Assembly: GCA_025642065.1 (NCBI GenBank)
Contig: JAODUP010000093.1
Span: 186,001 to 250,000, forward strand
Origin: Paralvinella palmiformis
Lineage: Eukaryota; Annelida; Polychaeta; Terebellida; Alvinellidae
Reading direction: 5' to 3'
DNA length: 64,000 nt
Both the position numbers and the translations under genes were made by a program. Of this stretch, positions 51,048-63,544 are shown piece after piece (the first letter of the stretch is position 1; each line of letters begins with the position of its first letter). Under the pieces are notes generated by a model that was not told where the DNA came from, made no database searches, and saw nothing but the letters and a program-made list of their open reading frames with translations.

Positions 51048-51231
51048 TTATGATTGGTGTTTTACGGCCACTTTTGTGCACATGGTAGGTTAAATGGACC
51101 GAGCGACCTCCAAATGTAATGAAGCGAGGTCAAAGATGAAACATCCTTCAGATATGCCCACGCCGAGATTCGAACACGAGTAGTACTGATCGATAGTCCA
51201 ACACGCTACCGCTAGACCACGGAGGCGCCCT
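51048..51231 (-). repeat. tRNA-derived SINE inserted in a retrotransposon pseudogene
   Basis: Near full-length minus-strand copy: head GGCGCCTCCGTGGTCTAGCG, tail GCACAAAAGTGGCCGTAAAA. It interrupts or abuts the 3' part of the reverse transcriptase relic ending near 51047, so it is the younger insertion. Confidence 0.85.
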
Positions 51232-51411
51232 ATGTTGTTCTTCGACGGATGTGGTATATTTATTATGACTGGTTGTTCCCCTCATATGGAACAAAACGCT
51301 AAATCCATTGTTTTTAGAGAAGGGTAGAATATTTTGAGGTTACACCAATCTCGGTATAACTTTAATGACTATAATTATTAATTACGACATAATTGTAACA
51401 CTAAAATTACA

Positions 51412-51510
51412 CACACCCTATGGCCTAGTGGGTAAGAGCGTAGACTTTCTTACTCATGGTCATGCTGTGCGGGAGGTCCAAGGTTCGAATGCCGGTCCCA
51501 CTATAGTAGG
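51412..51510 (+). repeat. tRNA-like SINE head, third type
   Basis: TATGGCCTAGTGGGTAAGAG (A-box) and GGTTCGAATGCC (B-box) about 50 bases apart, followed by a run of G. The long irregular middle and poor acceptor pairing argue against a working tRNA. Confidence 0.5.
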
Positions 51511-51922
51511 GGGAGTTTTTCATCCTACCACGCAACTAGCAATATTTTCTCCCCCGAATACGCCATATATTGTAAATTCTAAATTCGTTTAGAATTAAGG
51601 TGGAGCAGTTAATAATTAACAGGCCTTGCATATATATGTGTCTCCCTCATTTGAAGTAGCTAGGCCACTTAAAATAACTGCCACTTCGGCCATTATTATT
51701 TTCGAATATGCATAGCATCAAAAATGATTATTGATATATTATTGAAATAAGTGTTGTTTTAAATTAATTTCGTTATTTACTTATTAGAGAGACAGAGGAG
51801 GAAAGCCTACGAGAATTACCTGAAAATAGAATTAGTGGAAAATAGTATTACCGTAATGTCCTTCACATTTGGTAGTGACAGAGGACGGCAAGAAACGAGC
51901 CCGTTTTAATATAGCTTCTAAG

Positions 51923-54900
51923 ATGTTTGGGCTTTCAAGACTGGCCCCATTGGGGCGCAGATTAATGTTATCTCAGTCAGGGAAGCCAATATTAAAAAGT
52001 ACAACTAGGTCATCATCAGGACAGTAAGTACTGCATTTTTTTTCACTAGATACTATACATTTTGCCCTCACTCAGTCATAGGGACGTTTCGCCCTCAGTA
52101 ATTTTGGACATGTTTGATTTAGCAATAAAAGTACATTAGCCAAACTTATTAAGCAGCTTAAATGATGTACATTAAGGTCATTTTGGGTAACTATTTGTCG
52201 TCAGTAGAGTAGATAACGCCATTAAAACAAAACATTATATTATTACTAGTCTTACATATTTTTTATTTCAAGAGAATCGGTCATAAATCTGCTACATTTG
52301 ACATTTACATATTATGCAAACACAGTCTGTAATGTACATGAGGTCATTTATTGGCATCTTCAATATTTAGTATCCTTTATTATTAATGTTGCAACATTAA
52401 TTTTCAGTGTAAGTGTAACCAGTGTCAGTGTTCAAATATTGATTGTGAGTTAATTGCAGACTTTGCTGAGTTCTTTAAGCAGGAGAACATAATATATACA
52501 ATTTGTTGCTTTGATATAAAGAATTTATTAATTAAATAGGCCCATTAGTTCCTGAAATCAAGTAGACAAAGGTGTGAGTAAGCTTTCATCAATGATTTAA
52601 TCACAATCGTTGAAGCCAATTCTCATGAAGGCAATGACAACAGATAATAATTGTAATTAGGGGTGTATATTCATGATCTGCTTAGGAGATATAAGTTTAT
52701 TACGTTTACATCACAATTAGTGGTGAATGGGCCTAATCACAAGGGGCGAATGGGCTCTGCCATGAGTGGTGATTAGGCCATGGAAACTAGTAAATTTTAG
52801 GTGGCGAGAAGGCCTCAGTGACGAGCGTTCCCCCCCAAAGGTAATGTGGCAAAGAGAAATATGAAATGTTCTTTAAAAATCTGTTGTCAACTGTGCTACA
52901 TATTAGATCATGGAGGTACCCCAAGTATAAGACTCACCTGCTATTAGGAACAATAAACCCCCCATGGAGTCAAACCTGTGTATAAGACACACTAAAATCA
53001 GCAATATTGATTCAAAACTAAAAAAATTCATCATCATCACTCTCTTCACTGAACATCTGTTGTATCTGTTTGTGTGTCGCCATTTCATCATACATTTCCT
53101 CGCCTTCTTCCTCGGAGTCAGTGTGTCGGATTTGTCATACTGGTCAGCTCATAATACATCATCTTCCATGTCATCTAAAATCGTTGCTGATAGAGCACTT
53201 CTTGAACGATTTGGTAATGATGGCATGGTCAATTTAATCCCAGCCTGTTTTCACCCACTGTGTGAAGATAGGTTACGACAGCTGCTTCACGTTGCCTGCT
53301 GCTGTGCGTTCCTTTCTGTAATGCTGTTTGAAGTAGTTTATTAGTAGTTCCCATGTACCAGCTTTGGAAGTAACTAACACATTATTTGCTGGTCATTCTT
53401 TGCAGCGCCTCATTTACCGGTCTGTTCAATTATCGCATATCTCGATAGAAATGACAATTCTTTGTGATCATGTCACTAATTAGAGCATCGGATTAAATAA
53501 TCATGGAGGTTATCATGATTGAGTTTGGATTTGAAAGACAATGGAGAAAACACACATAATAAATTAGTTTATTGTTCATATATTCATTATTAATGTTGAA
53601 AACAATATTATTTTATTTCCCCCTAAATAATGCCAAATATTACCTCCCTTTTACAGAGCTGCCAACCATTACGATTTTCTGTTCTTCATTTTACACCATT
53701 ACGCCCATACTCTGAAATCTACGTTAAATCTGCCTTTTCCTGTAATAGTTCCATATGGTACAGTTCTGACAATATCTTAGCCGCACACTGTATCACACGG
53801 CTTGTATTTCGGGGACTATACCGAGGCTGTTGCTCGTTCAGCACAGCCTCTGTGCTGCTCACCACACAGCAGTTGCTCTAGACCATATGTCTTGAAAGTC
53901 TTTGCTGCACCAGCGAATGGAAATGGTGCATTTGTTCCAGAAGGGCCCTGAATTTTGTAGGGTTGATTTATTTTACCTATGCTGGAGAGCTTCTCTTTCA
54001 TACAATGTTTCCTGATACAGATATAGCGAATATATTTGGCAGTGGTCCAGAGGTGGAAAAATCGGTAGCCCGGACGCCCGGGACATGTGTATTTTGTCTT
54101 TGGGCTAGTGAGTAGTCTAAAACACTAGTACGACCAAGTTACTGCCATTTTGAGGCAAGATATGCAGTAGTCTCTAGTTCGTTTATTGTGGAATGATTTT
54201 CCGCTGTTTTGGAGCTCTTCGCAGCGGAAAAAAGTATCTTAGTTTAAAACACCTGTGCCCATATCTCACCAACTGTCACTGTTCCCAATTGTAGGCTGGA
54301 TTTTGGACCGATTTTCAGCAGAAAATGGGTCATGATAAACGACAAATATTTATTATCCAATAGTTTCCTGATCTGATTTAATGCTATAACATACTGCTGT
54401 AACTCTTTCAGATGTCATATTTATAAATATTTACTGAATATAAGAACCATGCTTGAAGGATGGGAGATTTTGGTGAGCTGGTGATCTTAGGTGGTAAACG
54501 TCCATTTTGCATTATGATGGTCACGTGATTCAAATATTCTCTCCTGATTGGCCAGTTGTCTTTGTTTACATAAATAAAAGCACATGGTCTTGTTTATGTG
54601 GTGGATTTCTGTCCATTTCATGTTTATTTGTTTGATCAGTGTTTTTTCTTAATTTTATGTTAATATTATGATAATAAATAATACAACCATCCTATGAAGA
54701 TTTTAGTATAGTGTAGAATATGTAGGGTAATCATGTACTGAAAGTGTAGACTTGTGCATGATGACTTAAATAATTGTTATTAAATGTGGGGAAAATCTGA
54801 TTAAATGAAGAAAATAAACAGTTGAATCTTTCACAAAAGAATACCTATGATGTTAAATTGTTTTGTTATCTATAAATTACATAGTTTTATTATGCATAGT

Positions 54901-56705
54901 GTGATGTTAGCTGTATTTCGCGTGAAAATGATTACTCTTTCCAATTTTCAAATGTTGGCAGCTATGCTTTTAGTATGACCCGGGTATAAGATACACTTGA
55001 TTTTGGCATCGAGTTCAGAGTATGAATGGTGTGTCTTATACATGAGTATATACAGTAATTCATTACTAACTCCAGTTCATTACTAACTCTAAAAATTTAA
55101 ATAATGTGGGGGAAAACATGAAATGTTATAAGACTGTAATTAGAAACTGTATGAACAGTCATATATAGTGTACATAATTAATCATATTCAGTCTTGATAA
55201 TAAATTCATTAATCATAGACAGTAACAACACATAGATATTCAATGTCACAAACTGTTTCAGTGGTAACAAATTAACCTATGTAGGTAGCATGAGAAATTA
55301 AAACACTGCCTTCCGCATGGTTTGGGGCTGCTTTTATGCACTTAGATATGAATTACAAATTCTTTTTTTGGTGGACAATAGATGTCAACTTTATGGGTGT
55401 AGCCTGGATGATACATGTAATAAGCAGTATATCTTCTGATGAGGGACTAAGTAATAACTCATATTTTGAGTGAGAAAATCAGAGTACGTGAGTATATACG
55501 GTATGTCTGATAATGGGTTTAACCAAATGAGAGTTTAAGTGGGGTTAAGTCTGCCAACCTTCACTAAAAAGTATAATGCATCAAAATAGTACACAGGTGT
55601 GGAATGAGCCAATATAATGAGAATGTATGGATCATTTTTACTTGTTTAGGTACTGCGTGTTTGGCATATACTCAGTGCTGTCATTAGGCTTGAGTAATTT
55701 AACTCAAGATTAGTATAACTTCATTTATTTTACCAACAATGTATGATTTTCATTCCAGATGGTTCTATAGAGAAGAAAACAGAAATCACAGTGCATACGT
55801 AAAGTATACTGCTGAAATTGTGATGGGTCTTGCATGGTACTGGGTCCTTTATCACATCTGGTATGACACAGGAAAATTAGTGGTATGTTCTGGTGATGAG
55901 ATTTCATACAAAAACAACAAATAATTGCCTTTGATAGCATTGTTCAACTGTTGATAATATGTGCTGTAATATTTTTGTTTTCATTATAAGTTTGCTTACT
56001 TTATCCATTGCTCTTGATTGTTTATACACTAATCCATATCCTGTTCATTCAAAATCTTTCTTACTCACAGACTTGCATATTTTCAGAACTACCTTTAAAA
56101 TTAATATCTATGAATCAGTAGTATCCTTGAACTCTCAGTCTGGGTTCAGGTTTTTTAATTGGCTGATTAATTTAAAAAAAAATACCAGTGTGTATACCAC
56201 TTTTTTACATTAGAGTTAATTTACACACCAGCCACATATTTGTTCAAGAATGAGTTTGTTGAAAAAATTAGCACCTCATTGCTATAATAATTCATCTTGC
56301 CTCTTTAAATTACCATCTTTTTCACTCTTTATTCAAACAAATTTATTCGCTTTTGATCATTAAAATAAAATGTATGTTAGTTAAAATTTTACTTGTTTGT
56401 ATTGTAAACAAGTATGTGACAGCCCCTCACATTGAGACTATATGTTGTAAACACTGTTTAAAACTTGTCATCATCCATTAACATCAGCACAAGTCCTAAA
56501 CATTTATTATACAGTTGTATTAAATTTCCCAAAAGGTGATTGTGTTATTCTTTGCAAGAATCTTTCTGACGCCATCTTTAACACATAGCACCCAAACATA
56601 TAACTTCTAATTTTCTTTTCATTCACACAGGGAGAGTTTCCGTACCCAGATCCATCAACGTGGACTGACAGAGAACTCGGCATACCAGCCGATGATGAAG
56701 ATTAA
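51923..56705 (+). CDS. NDUFB2: NADH dehydrogenase (ubiquinone) 1 beta subcomplex subunit 2, 3 exons, complete
   Basis: This is an accessory subunit of mitochondrial complex I in the inner membrane, distal membrane arm. Exons are 51923-52023, 55759-55882 and 56631-56705; phases 2 and 0 agree and the product is 99 aa (about 105 in human). Residues 1-33 are basic and Ser/Thr-rich with no acidic residue, as expected of a mitochondrial presequence. Residues about 52-69 form the single membrane helix (IVMGLAWYWVLYHIWYD). The C-terminus GEFPYPDPSTWTDRELGIPA followed by DDED is the diagnostic block of this subunit. Intron 1 is 3.7 kb and holds a pogo element with a second element nested in it. A poly(A) signal lies 212 bp past the stop. 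Confidence 0.96.
52911..55055 (-). mobile_element. pogo-family element in NDUFB2 intron 1, interrupted by another element
   Basis: Minus-strand relative of the 36.5-kb element. The right end reads (minus) CTGTATATACTCATGTATAA; the left end GTATAAGACTCACC is worn. The inside shares the non-coding block CATGATTATTTAATC and a C-terminal transposase stretch (LDDMEDDVL, EEGEEMYDEM) with frameshifts. The element is split at 53653/54967 by a 1313-bp insertion. Without it only about 0.83 kb remain. Confidence 0.8.
53654..54966. mobile_element. Nested 1.3-kb inverted-repeat element
   Basis: Ends CAGAGCTGCCAACCATT and (reverse complement) CATAGCTGCCAACATTT form imperfect TIRs. CTTTTA occurs on both sides (53648-53653, 54967-54972). 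At this point the host pogo element's sequence resumes when compared with its 36.5-kb relative. No long frame inside. Superfamily not determined. Confidence 0.7.
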
Positions 56706-56916
56706 TGAACATGAAGAACTGTGTTATTGTATCACACGTTAAATTGTAAGGATGTACTGACAGAGCCATTGCCAACTTTGTTGCTTTGTGATATTATCAA
56801 CATCCCGAAGGAAGTGACGTCAACATCTGGTGACAACGAGCTTTTTTGTGATTGATATGGATGTAATTTTGTAGACATCCAGTTTTTTTTGTGTGCTCTT
56901 GTTTACAAAGACCTGG

Positions 56917-56922
56917 AATAAA
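56917..56922 (+). terminator. Poly(A) signal of NDUFB2
   Basis: AATAAA lies 212 bases after the NDUFB2 stop codon, followed by T-rich and GT-containing sequence (TTTTGTCC, TGTTATTGTGTGG), which fits a cleavage site with a downstream element. Confidence 0.75.
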
Positions 56923-57953
56923 GTGCATTCGATTTTGTCCTCAATCTGTTAGCTCAAAATGTTATTGTGTGGCCAATCACAAACCTATGTTGCATTTAAC
57001 AACGTAAGTTTGCTGCATTTCAATTAGACGTCACCATTTGTTTTGTTTCCACAGTTTGTCATTCTCTAATATGAAGGTGAAATTACTCAAATATTTCACA
57101 TGATACTGAGGAAGATTGTCATGAATAGGTGAATGCTATAGTCCTTGATAATTACAGATATATTACTTACATGAACTGTATTATCAGCACTATATAAAAA
57201 CCTCTAACCATACTCTTATCATGCATGAACTGTAATATTATGAAAGAACTTGAGTTAGATGCTTTCAATATATTATTTACAAATTATTATGATATACAGT
57301 TATATGTCACTCTTGAAACACACCATTCTATGGATCTTGTATGGGAGAGCTGGAATACAAGCAGTGCCACGTGGAATTATATCCAAGATGGTGGCATTTA
57401 AATAATGAGGTCACTTGACATCACCTGCATTCCCCAGTCAGAGAGCTTTTTTGTCCAGATTTAGTAATATTCTCCATACAGAATCATTAAATTACATACC
57501 ACTAAGATATCAGTTCTATGTAGTTTATTGGGTAATCTCCACATAAGTTGATATCCTCCATGCAAACTGAGGCTGATACTCTCATGTATGAACATACCTA
57601 TACAACATAGACATTACACTCATGTACACATACAGTTTGTATAAATAAATGCAGTTTTATAAATGTATTGGCCGTGGGTAATATGGAACACTTGGGTTCG
57701 TTGTACTTTTGGGATGGCCTTTATTTCATCATCCTATTTTATAAACAGTATAATAGTAATGTATTTTGTAAGTTATCTAGGTAAGTTTGTCTTCTAATCG
57801 AGTAATGATGTTACTGGTTTTACTCATGAATAGCAATCACTTAGTGATTATGAAGTGTAAACAGGGGAAAACAGTAAGATTTCAAATATGGTAAAATACA
57901 TTTTATTTACCGGTATCTCACAATGACAAAACAAAAACCTATTGCAAAAGATG

Positions 57954-57959
57954 TTTATT
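57954..57959 (-). terminator. Candidate poly(A) signal of the RING gene
   Basis: AATAAA on the minus strand about 130 bases beyond the predicted TAG stop. It supports the long five-exon model but is a common hexamer in DNA this AT-rich. Confidence 0.45.
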
Positions 57960-58087
57960 AATATATAATAAAACTCTACAAACAAAAATGATTTTATTAC
58001 ATGATGGTTTCCTCAGCCATGTCTGACTAGACTTAATGATGTTCTTTTGTGATCCAACATCTAATCTGGTTCAGCAGTAGTCCTCAT

Positions 58088-60885
58088 CTAACTACGAGAA
58101 CAGGAATCGGATTTATTGCCAGAAATATCAAGTGTGTGTGTCTTTGCAAAATAATGTATTTGGATTTTTGTATTATACTGAGTGAGTGCATTCGTTAGTC
58201 TCATCACAAAACATAGCTGCAGCACATATGTCCAAGGGACAAACATTTCTGTGGGGAAATATCCCATAAACACAGGAAAGAGTGATTCGAACGCTGCATT
58301 ATTGGCGCTTCTAAATATCACATATAAAATGGATTCATCGTCGTTTTTAGCTAGGACATTTGCTTTCAATTATATCTATTTGTGTAAGAAGTCATAATTT
58401 AAATATTGACAAACATTTACATATCTGATATGACACGTTGTTTTTAAGGCATCACCGGAAATGTTCACATTTCTATTCATGTTTGGCTGATACGATAAAA
58501 CAAAGCAATAATACTGCGCCAGTAAGTCGTATATGGGTGGAAAAACAATCTCGCGTCAAATGCCTGAATATCAACTGCCACTGAGTGAGTGACTTTAGGT
58601 TTTGTTAATTATGGGCAGTGACACAATTAGCCTAGTGGACCATAATGTCAAACTTGTATGGTTAGAATTGTATGACTCACGATAATGCTCGACGAGAACT
58701 GAATAATGATTTTACTAAGCAGTGTAATACAAAATAATAATGTTATTTCTATACTTTTCATAGACGCTATACATGGAAAGGAGGTTTATCACACAAGCGT
58801 TTATAACAAAATACTGCTTATAGACCAGAAGGACATTTAAACTAAGATTCTAAAAGAAAAAAAATACTATTATGCAGCACTAAATATATATATATATGAT
58901 ACAAATGAGTTTTTAGCCTAGATTTAAAGATAAGCATTTTTAACTCCCTTAATTTGTGATCGTAATACACCATTGTAGATTAAACCAGTAACGCTTTCCG
59001 ATTCGCTAGTGAATAATACTGATTATTGTGATGATGATGGTGGTGAAAACTTACATAAATACTAAAATTTCCCTTCCTTTCATTAGCAGTTCCAGGTAAT
59101 TTGCTGTCAGACGACACATGTCGACGGCATCTGCAAATGGTAAATTCAATTAAATCACTTGAGATATAAGGAATTTGTAGAGATACTGGCAGCTTATTGG
59201 CTTTCTGCTAAATGCTTAATAGATTTTCTTACACTAAAATATTGTTTACAATACCTTTATTTTGGGCAGCAACAACAATTTGCTCGCAAAACATCTCGGT
59301 TAACGATTCTTCAGTTGTAGTTAACTGGAATTAAAACAGAATATCAGTTTATTAATAAATAGTTCATCCAATTAATCAATTGTTACGTCAATGAACTATT
59401 CAATCAATAAAATAACCAATCAAACAAATAATTAAACTCATAACAAGTAGTATATAGATATAATGTATAATATAATAGTTACACATAATTCAACTATTAT
59501 TATATATAATTGGGAAAACGAATTACATTTATGGTTATTATGTCAACAACACCTTCAGCTGATTATGCGTACATTATGGTTTTTATGGTACTTTATCCAG
59601 AGTACTCTCTCCCGACATAGAGGACATGTCAGTGGGCCGCACATCGAGTTGCCATATTGAACGATACAGTTGTAACATCCGCCATGACTGTTGCCGCAGT
59701 TAAGAAATATCGACTCCGGGGAGTTTAGATAACACTCCATACAGATGGGACAAGTGTAATCTGAAAACAATGAACATCATATATAAAATAAATAATAAAA
59801 CTACCTTCTTCTTCAAATAATATTATACTAATTTAAAGTCGAATCCAGAACCACGGTAATAGGGACTTTTATTTTGCTCAGGATCAAGTCCCTAATGATA
59901 CACCCTGGTTTAGGAACTTGTATAATCTTGCATCATCTCGAATTTCCCATGGGGAGCGTCCCGCTTCTTCCAGCCAACAACTATAAGGCGCAGATATATT
60001 CCCTTCAAAGTTCGGGTTCGTGTATCCGATTGAAAGCTGTGTTTGTGGGGTAGAGAATCGCTCTAGCCACTAATTTATTATGTACCAATAATCAATTCCA
60101 TCTGACAATATAACTGGGTCAATAAACAATGCACATTAGAACACACACAGTTGCTAGTTTTAATATATAGTTGGTGGATTTGAACCGACTAATCGCCGTT
60201 TTCTAGATTATCACTTTATCATTCACATGTCGATCACGACCTAATTTGTGATCATAGTTAGGTAATACATCTCTACCTAATCATACTCCCTCTGCAGTTG
60301 ATTATTGTATATAGCGATGCGCCGCAGGCTTCAGGATTAGGATTTGAATAAGCTGTTTCATCACTGACTGGCTAACTGACTGACTCACTCACTAACTCTT
60401 CTACAGTGTCAATCTTTCAAATGTGATCAACTTTAGTCAGTTTCTACTCAATTCGTTAATAATCTAATTATTGATGTTTGTTTTATCTGAATTCTCCTCC
60501 ACCCCCACCCCGGCCTTCACCAATCTATAATCATTCTATAGCTCACATATTATTTAAAAAACAATACAACAATAAAAGTATTAATCAAATTATATAATTA
60601 ACACTTAGATCTGTTTCATGATAACCCCAACTTTTTCAAACATGCCAAAAACATAGTACGCGAAGAAAAATTCTGATTGCTTTCATACATTCTGAGGCAA
60701 AATATTCCATAACAATATATGCAGCTGTTAATAATATATAGAGTATGTAAATCAATACACTTACCCATATCCCATTTTGCAATAGGATAAAGTCGGGTTA
60801 TATGCCTTATTATGGCAGGATTACTCTCATTTCGTATAACTCTCCCATTTAGCATTATATTTGCAAACACCGTACCGTATTCCAT
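58088..60885 (-). CDS. Small RING-HC finger protein, five-exon model, 225 aa
   Basis: Minus-strand exons: 60885-60765, 59760-59573, 59324-59255, 59130-59055 and 58310-58088. Every junction is GT-AG and the phases (1, 0, 1, 2) match across all five. Exon 2 encodes a C3HC4 RING: C44, C47, C62, H66, C69, C72, C86, C89 (CPIC ... CPLCRERV), which predicts an E3 ubiquitin ligase. The first 40 residues match nothing I recognise. The C-terminal part has a hydrophobic stretch (VFMGYFPTEMFVPWTYVLQL) and ends in SCSRS. If exon 2 is not spliced at 59573, the frame ends at a TGA at 59555 to give 108 aa; the consistent downstream exons favour the long form. Substrate and family are unknown. A TTTATT (AATAAA on the minus strand) lies at 57954-57959. 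Confidence 0.65.
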
Positions 60886-61454
60886 ATTGAAGAGTAGTAA
60901 ATTAATAATTAAATATTTAGCGATGATCTGTACTCGGCGATCAAAATTCGACTTATGTTACTCTTCCGTGAATGGGGATTGTTTTATGCGATTGATTGAT
61001 TGCCACAAATTGCTGTCAAATGATATATTTATTACACAATCAGAATTATCAATTAATTACGATAACTGTCATGTGTCGGGTGCATTCTTTTCCCTGACAC
61101 TGTGGCTACTCTGGTATTAGAATGCTATAATTAGCATGACCAATAAATACACGTGTACATGGACCACCAGCCGAGGAGAAGAGTTAATGAACTGTTAGAT
61201 TGGCCCATCGGTATTATAATTCTTATCAGTGGCGCCACCTGGTAAGAATCCTGGTCGAACGTGTGTCGGCCCCGTGCTAGTAGTGTAATCATATTCTTGA
61301 ATAAGCTGTAATGTAAGGAATGCATTAACATATTTATATATGAAACTGACAGTTCAATACATATATTACTTTTATGAAAACCGCCTGTTAATAGTCGTCT
61401 CAAGCCTTACAGGTGTTCCGAGTTTCTTTTAATTTTACTACTACTAAAGTACTA

Positions 61455-61668
61455 TAATAATAATAATGTATATTTAATAAAGCGCCCTTACCAGCAGGAG
61501 CAATTCAATTGCGCTATACAAATAATATGTAATATAATAATACCTCAAATAATATGTCCGTAAAAACCTATAAGAGATTTAAAAGATAGTTATTATTTAT
61601 CGGTGAAAGCAACCTTGAACAGGTGTGTTTTTAGAACTGATTTAAAATTTTCAAAGACGCATTTCTAA
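61455..61668 (-). repeat. 3'-end fragment of the same LINE
   Basis: Minus strand. It covers the last part of the ORF (TTTTAAATC, AAAAACACACCTG), the 3' UTR and the GCGCTTTATTAAATATACAT tail with ATT repeats. Between the RING and ASRGL1 genes. Confidence 0.75.
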
Positions 61669-61907
61669 TATTACTACTACTACTACTACTAATAATAATA
61701 ATTAATACCTACAGTAATACTAGCAGTAAGAGTAGTATATTACTACCATTATTACTGTCCCATAAAGACTCGGTGATCTGAGTACTACTGTTGATTTCCA
61801 ACTGTCATCATGTATTGTGTCTCGAGCAAAATACTATAACAAGAAGTTCCCCGAATTTAGGAACTCAGACAGTTCTTTGGACTGTCATCAGGTTAAGACA
61901 TTCTGGC

Positions 61908-61980
61908 CAATGAAAGAAGATACCAGAAGTGGAATGCCCGCCCACAACCAATGACGTAACTTTACAATTGGTTATCTTCT
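61908..61980. promoter_or_regulatory. Cluster of CCAAT and CRE-like motifs
   Basis: GGCCAATGA, AACCAATGACGTAAC and an inverted ATTGGTT stand within 70 bases. This is promoter-like and upstream of ASRGL1 by 1.4 kb. No exon is visible between. Confidence 0.3.
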
Positions 61981-62585
61981 TCAGCAAAGCTATGAGTACG
62001 CCCAGGTCCAGCATAGTAACACCGAAAGTTATTAGAATTGTTCTAGTTTACACAAAGTAAACTTAGTAAAGAACAATAATCGATCTTCCAGTGTTGCCAT
62101 TTATATAAAAAAAATATTTCACTCGCTCGTCTGGTCTCTCATAAAAGGTTATATGTCAATAAATTTGAAAACTATTGAAAACCTTAGGTAGAGAGTAAAA
62201 CATATTAAATTTCCCAATCCATTGCCATTAAAAAGCATGAATAGCCTAATAATCTAGTTAATGGCAATAGGCTTTTTCATTCTCCCTTGAGTGAACCATT
62301 TACCAGTTAAAGAAGCACTTCTTTAATTTATGTTGAAAAAACATTAAGGGTTTATATCTGTTACTGTTTCAGATCTAATTAAAGGGTCCAGTTAATACTT
62401 GTGTTGGATTTGATGCGAAAATGTAGTATAAACCACGAGGGAATAGCCGAAAGGTACAAAGATCATCTGCGTTAAGTATCTAATAATTGATCCTCTTATT
62501 TTGTAACTTTACGGTAGACAAACGGAACAAAATCATTTCAAATACACCGTAATTTCTAGATCACTTGATTATAGACTTGCCGACT

Positions 62586-62773
62586 GGTGATGATGATGAT
62601 GATTGATGTTTTACGGCCACTTTTGTGCACAAGGTAGGCTAAATGGGCCGAGCGACCTCCAAAGGTGAAAAGTGAAAGACGAAACAACCTTCAGATATGC
62701 CCACGTCGGGATTCGAACACGGGTGGTAGTGATCTGTGGTCCAGCACGCTACCGCTAGACCACGGAGGCGCCC

Positions 62774-62805
<32 letters not shown>

Positions 62806-62985
62806 ATTGATGTTTAACACTTATTATGATACACTACACAAGGTAGGCTAAATGGGCCGAACGACTTCCAAAGGTAATGAGACGAAGTGAAAGACGAAAC
62901 AACCTTCAGATATGCCCACGCCAGGATTCGAACACGGGTGGTAGTGATTTGTGGTCAAGCACACTACCGCTAGACCACAGAGGTG

Positions 62986-63021
<36 letters not shown>
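62586..63021 (-). repeat. Tandem pair of SINE + (TA)n units
   Basis: Two minus-strand SINE copies (about 62586-62773 and 62802-62986), each joined at its tRNA head to a (TA)n run (62774-62801 and 62987-63021). Both carry the same CTTCAGATATGCCCACG body and the A-box. The repeated SINE-plus-array unit suggests local duplication rather than two insertions. Lies about 320 bases upstream of ASRGL1. Confidence 0.85.
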
Positions 63022-63025
<4 letters not shown>

Positions 63026-63342
63026 TTTTTCCTGCCTATTAAATGCCGATAATTAATAGGTGTATGCGAGTCTATCTAGTAGTGTGTATATTCTACATAT
63101 CTGCAGATAAATGGAGCAAACTTCCAGATTACGCCACCTAATTCCATCTACTAGATCTACCTCACAAGTGAGCAAGAAAACATACGAAAAGGGCAGTCGT
63201 GTGACGGATTAAGCAGGTTACGAGGGAGTAGGCGGGCGAAATTACCAGGTCAGAGTTCAGGGAAACGCATGCCATTTCGGTAGGGTTCGTGTTTTTTTAA
63301 CTGATCCCTGTTTGTGTTTGAAATAGGATTACAACAACAAAG

Positions 63343-63544
63343 ATGAAGCCTGTACTAGTAGTACACGGTGGTGCGGGAGCTTATGCTCTGGTAGAGCATG
63401 ATCACATTGAGAAGACGGACATAGACAACGGCATCATAGCTGCTGCATTGGCTGGTTACACTGTCCTGACGACAGGTGGCTCTGCTCTCGATGCCGTACA
63501 GACGGCTGTGTTGACGATGGAAGATAACCCAATATTTAACTGTG
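63343..63544 (+). CDS. ASRGL1: Isoaspartyl peptidase/L-asparaginase, first coding exon only
   Basis: This is the N-terminal end of an Ntn-hydrolase of the plant-type asparaginase family, which removes isoaspartyl dipeptides and hydrolyses asparagine in the cytosol. Visible motifs are VLVVHGGAGAY at residues 4-14, the GGSALDAVQTAVLTMEDNP block (about 45-63) and FNCG, which corresponds to FNAG in the human protein. The exon ends in phase 1 at a GTTAGT donor. The catalytic threonine lies in the unseen part. An acceptor-like TTTGAAATAG ends 15 bases before the ATG, so there may be a non-coding first exon upstream. Confidence 0.9.

Larger units (their letters stand above)
60886..63342. other. Intergenic between RING and ASRGL1 genes
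   Basis: The genes are divergent. The space holds the LINE tail at 61.5 kb, the promoter-like cluster at 61.9 kb and the SINE/(TA)n pair. A GC-box-like TAGGCGGGCG near 63228 may belong to the ASRGL1 promoter. Confidence 0.5.

Noticed and set aside
51412..51510. Possible tRNA gene on the plus strand
   Set aside because: Over-long irregular middle and poor acceptor stem; more like a SINE head.
59555..59770. RING exon as a complete short gene ending at 59555
   Set aside because: Possible, but an in-phase donor at 59573 and three further phase-matched exons make the longer gene more likely.
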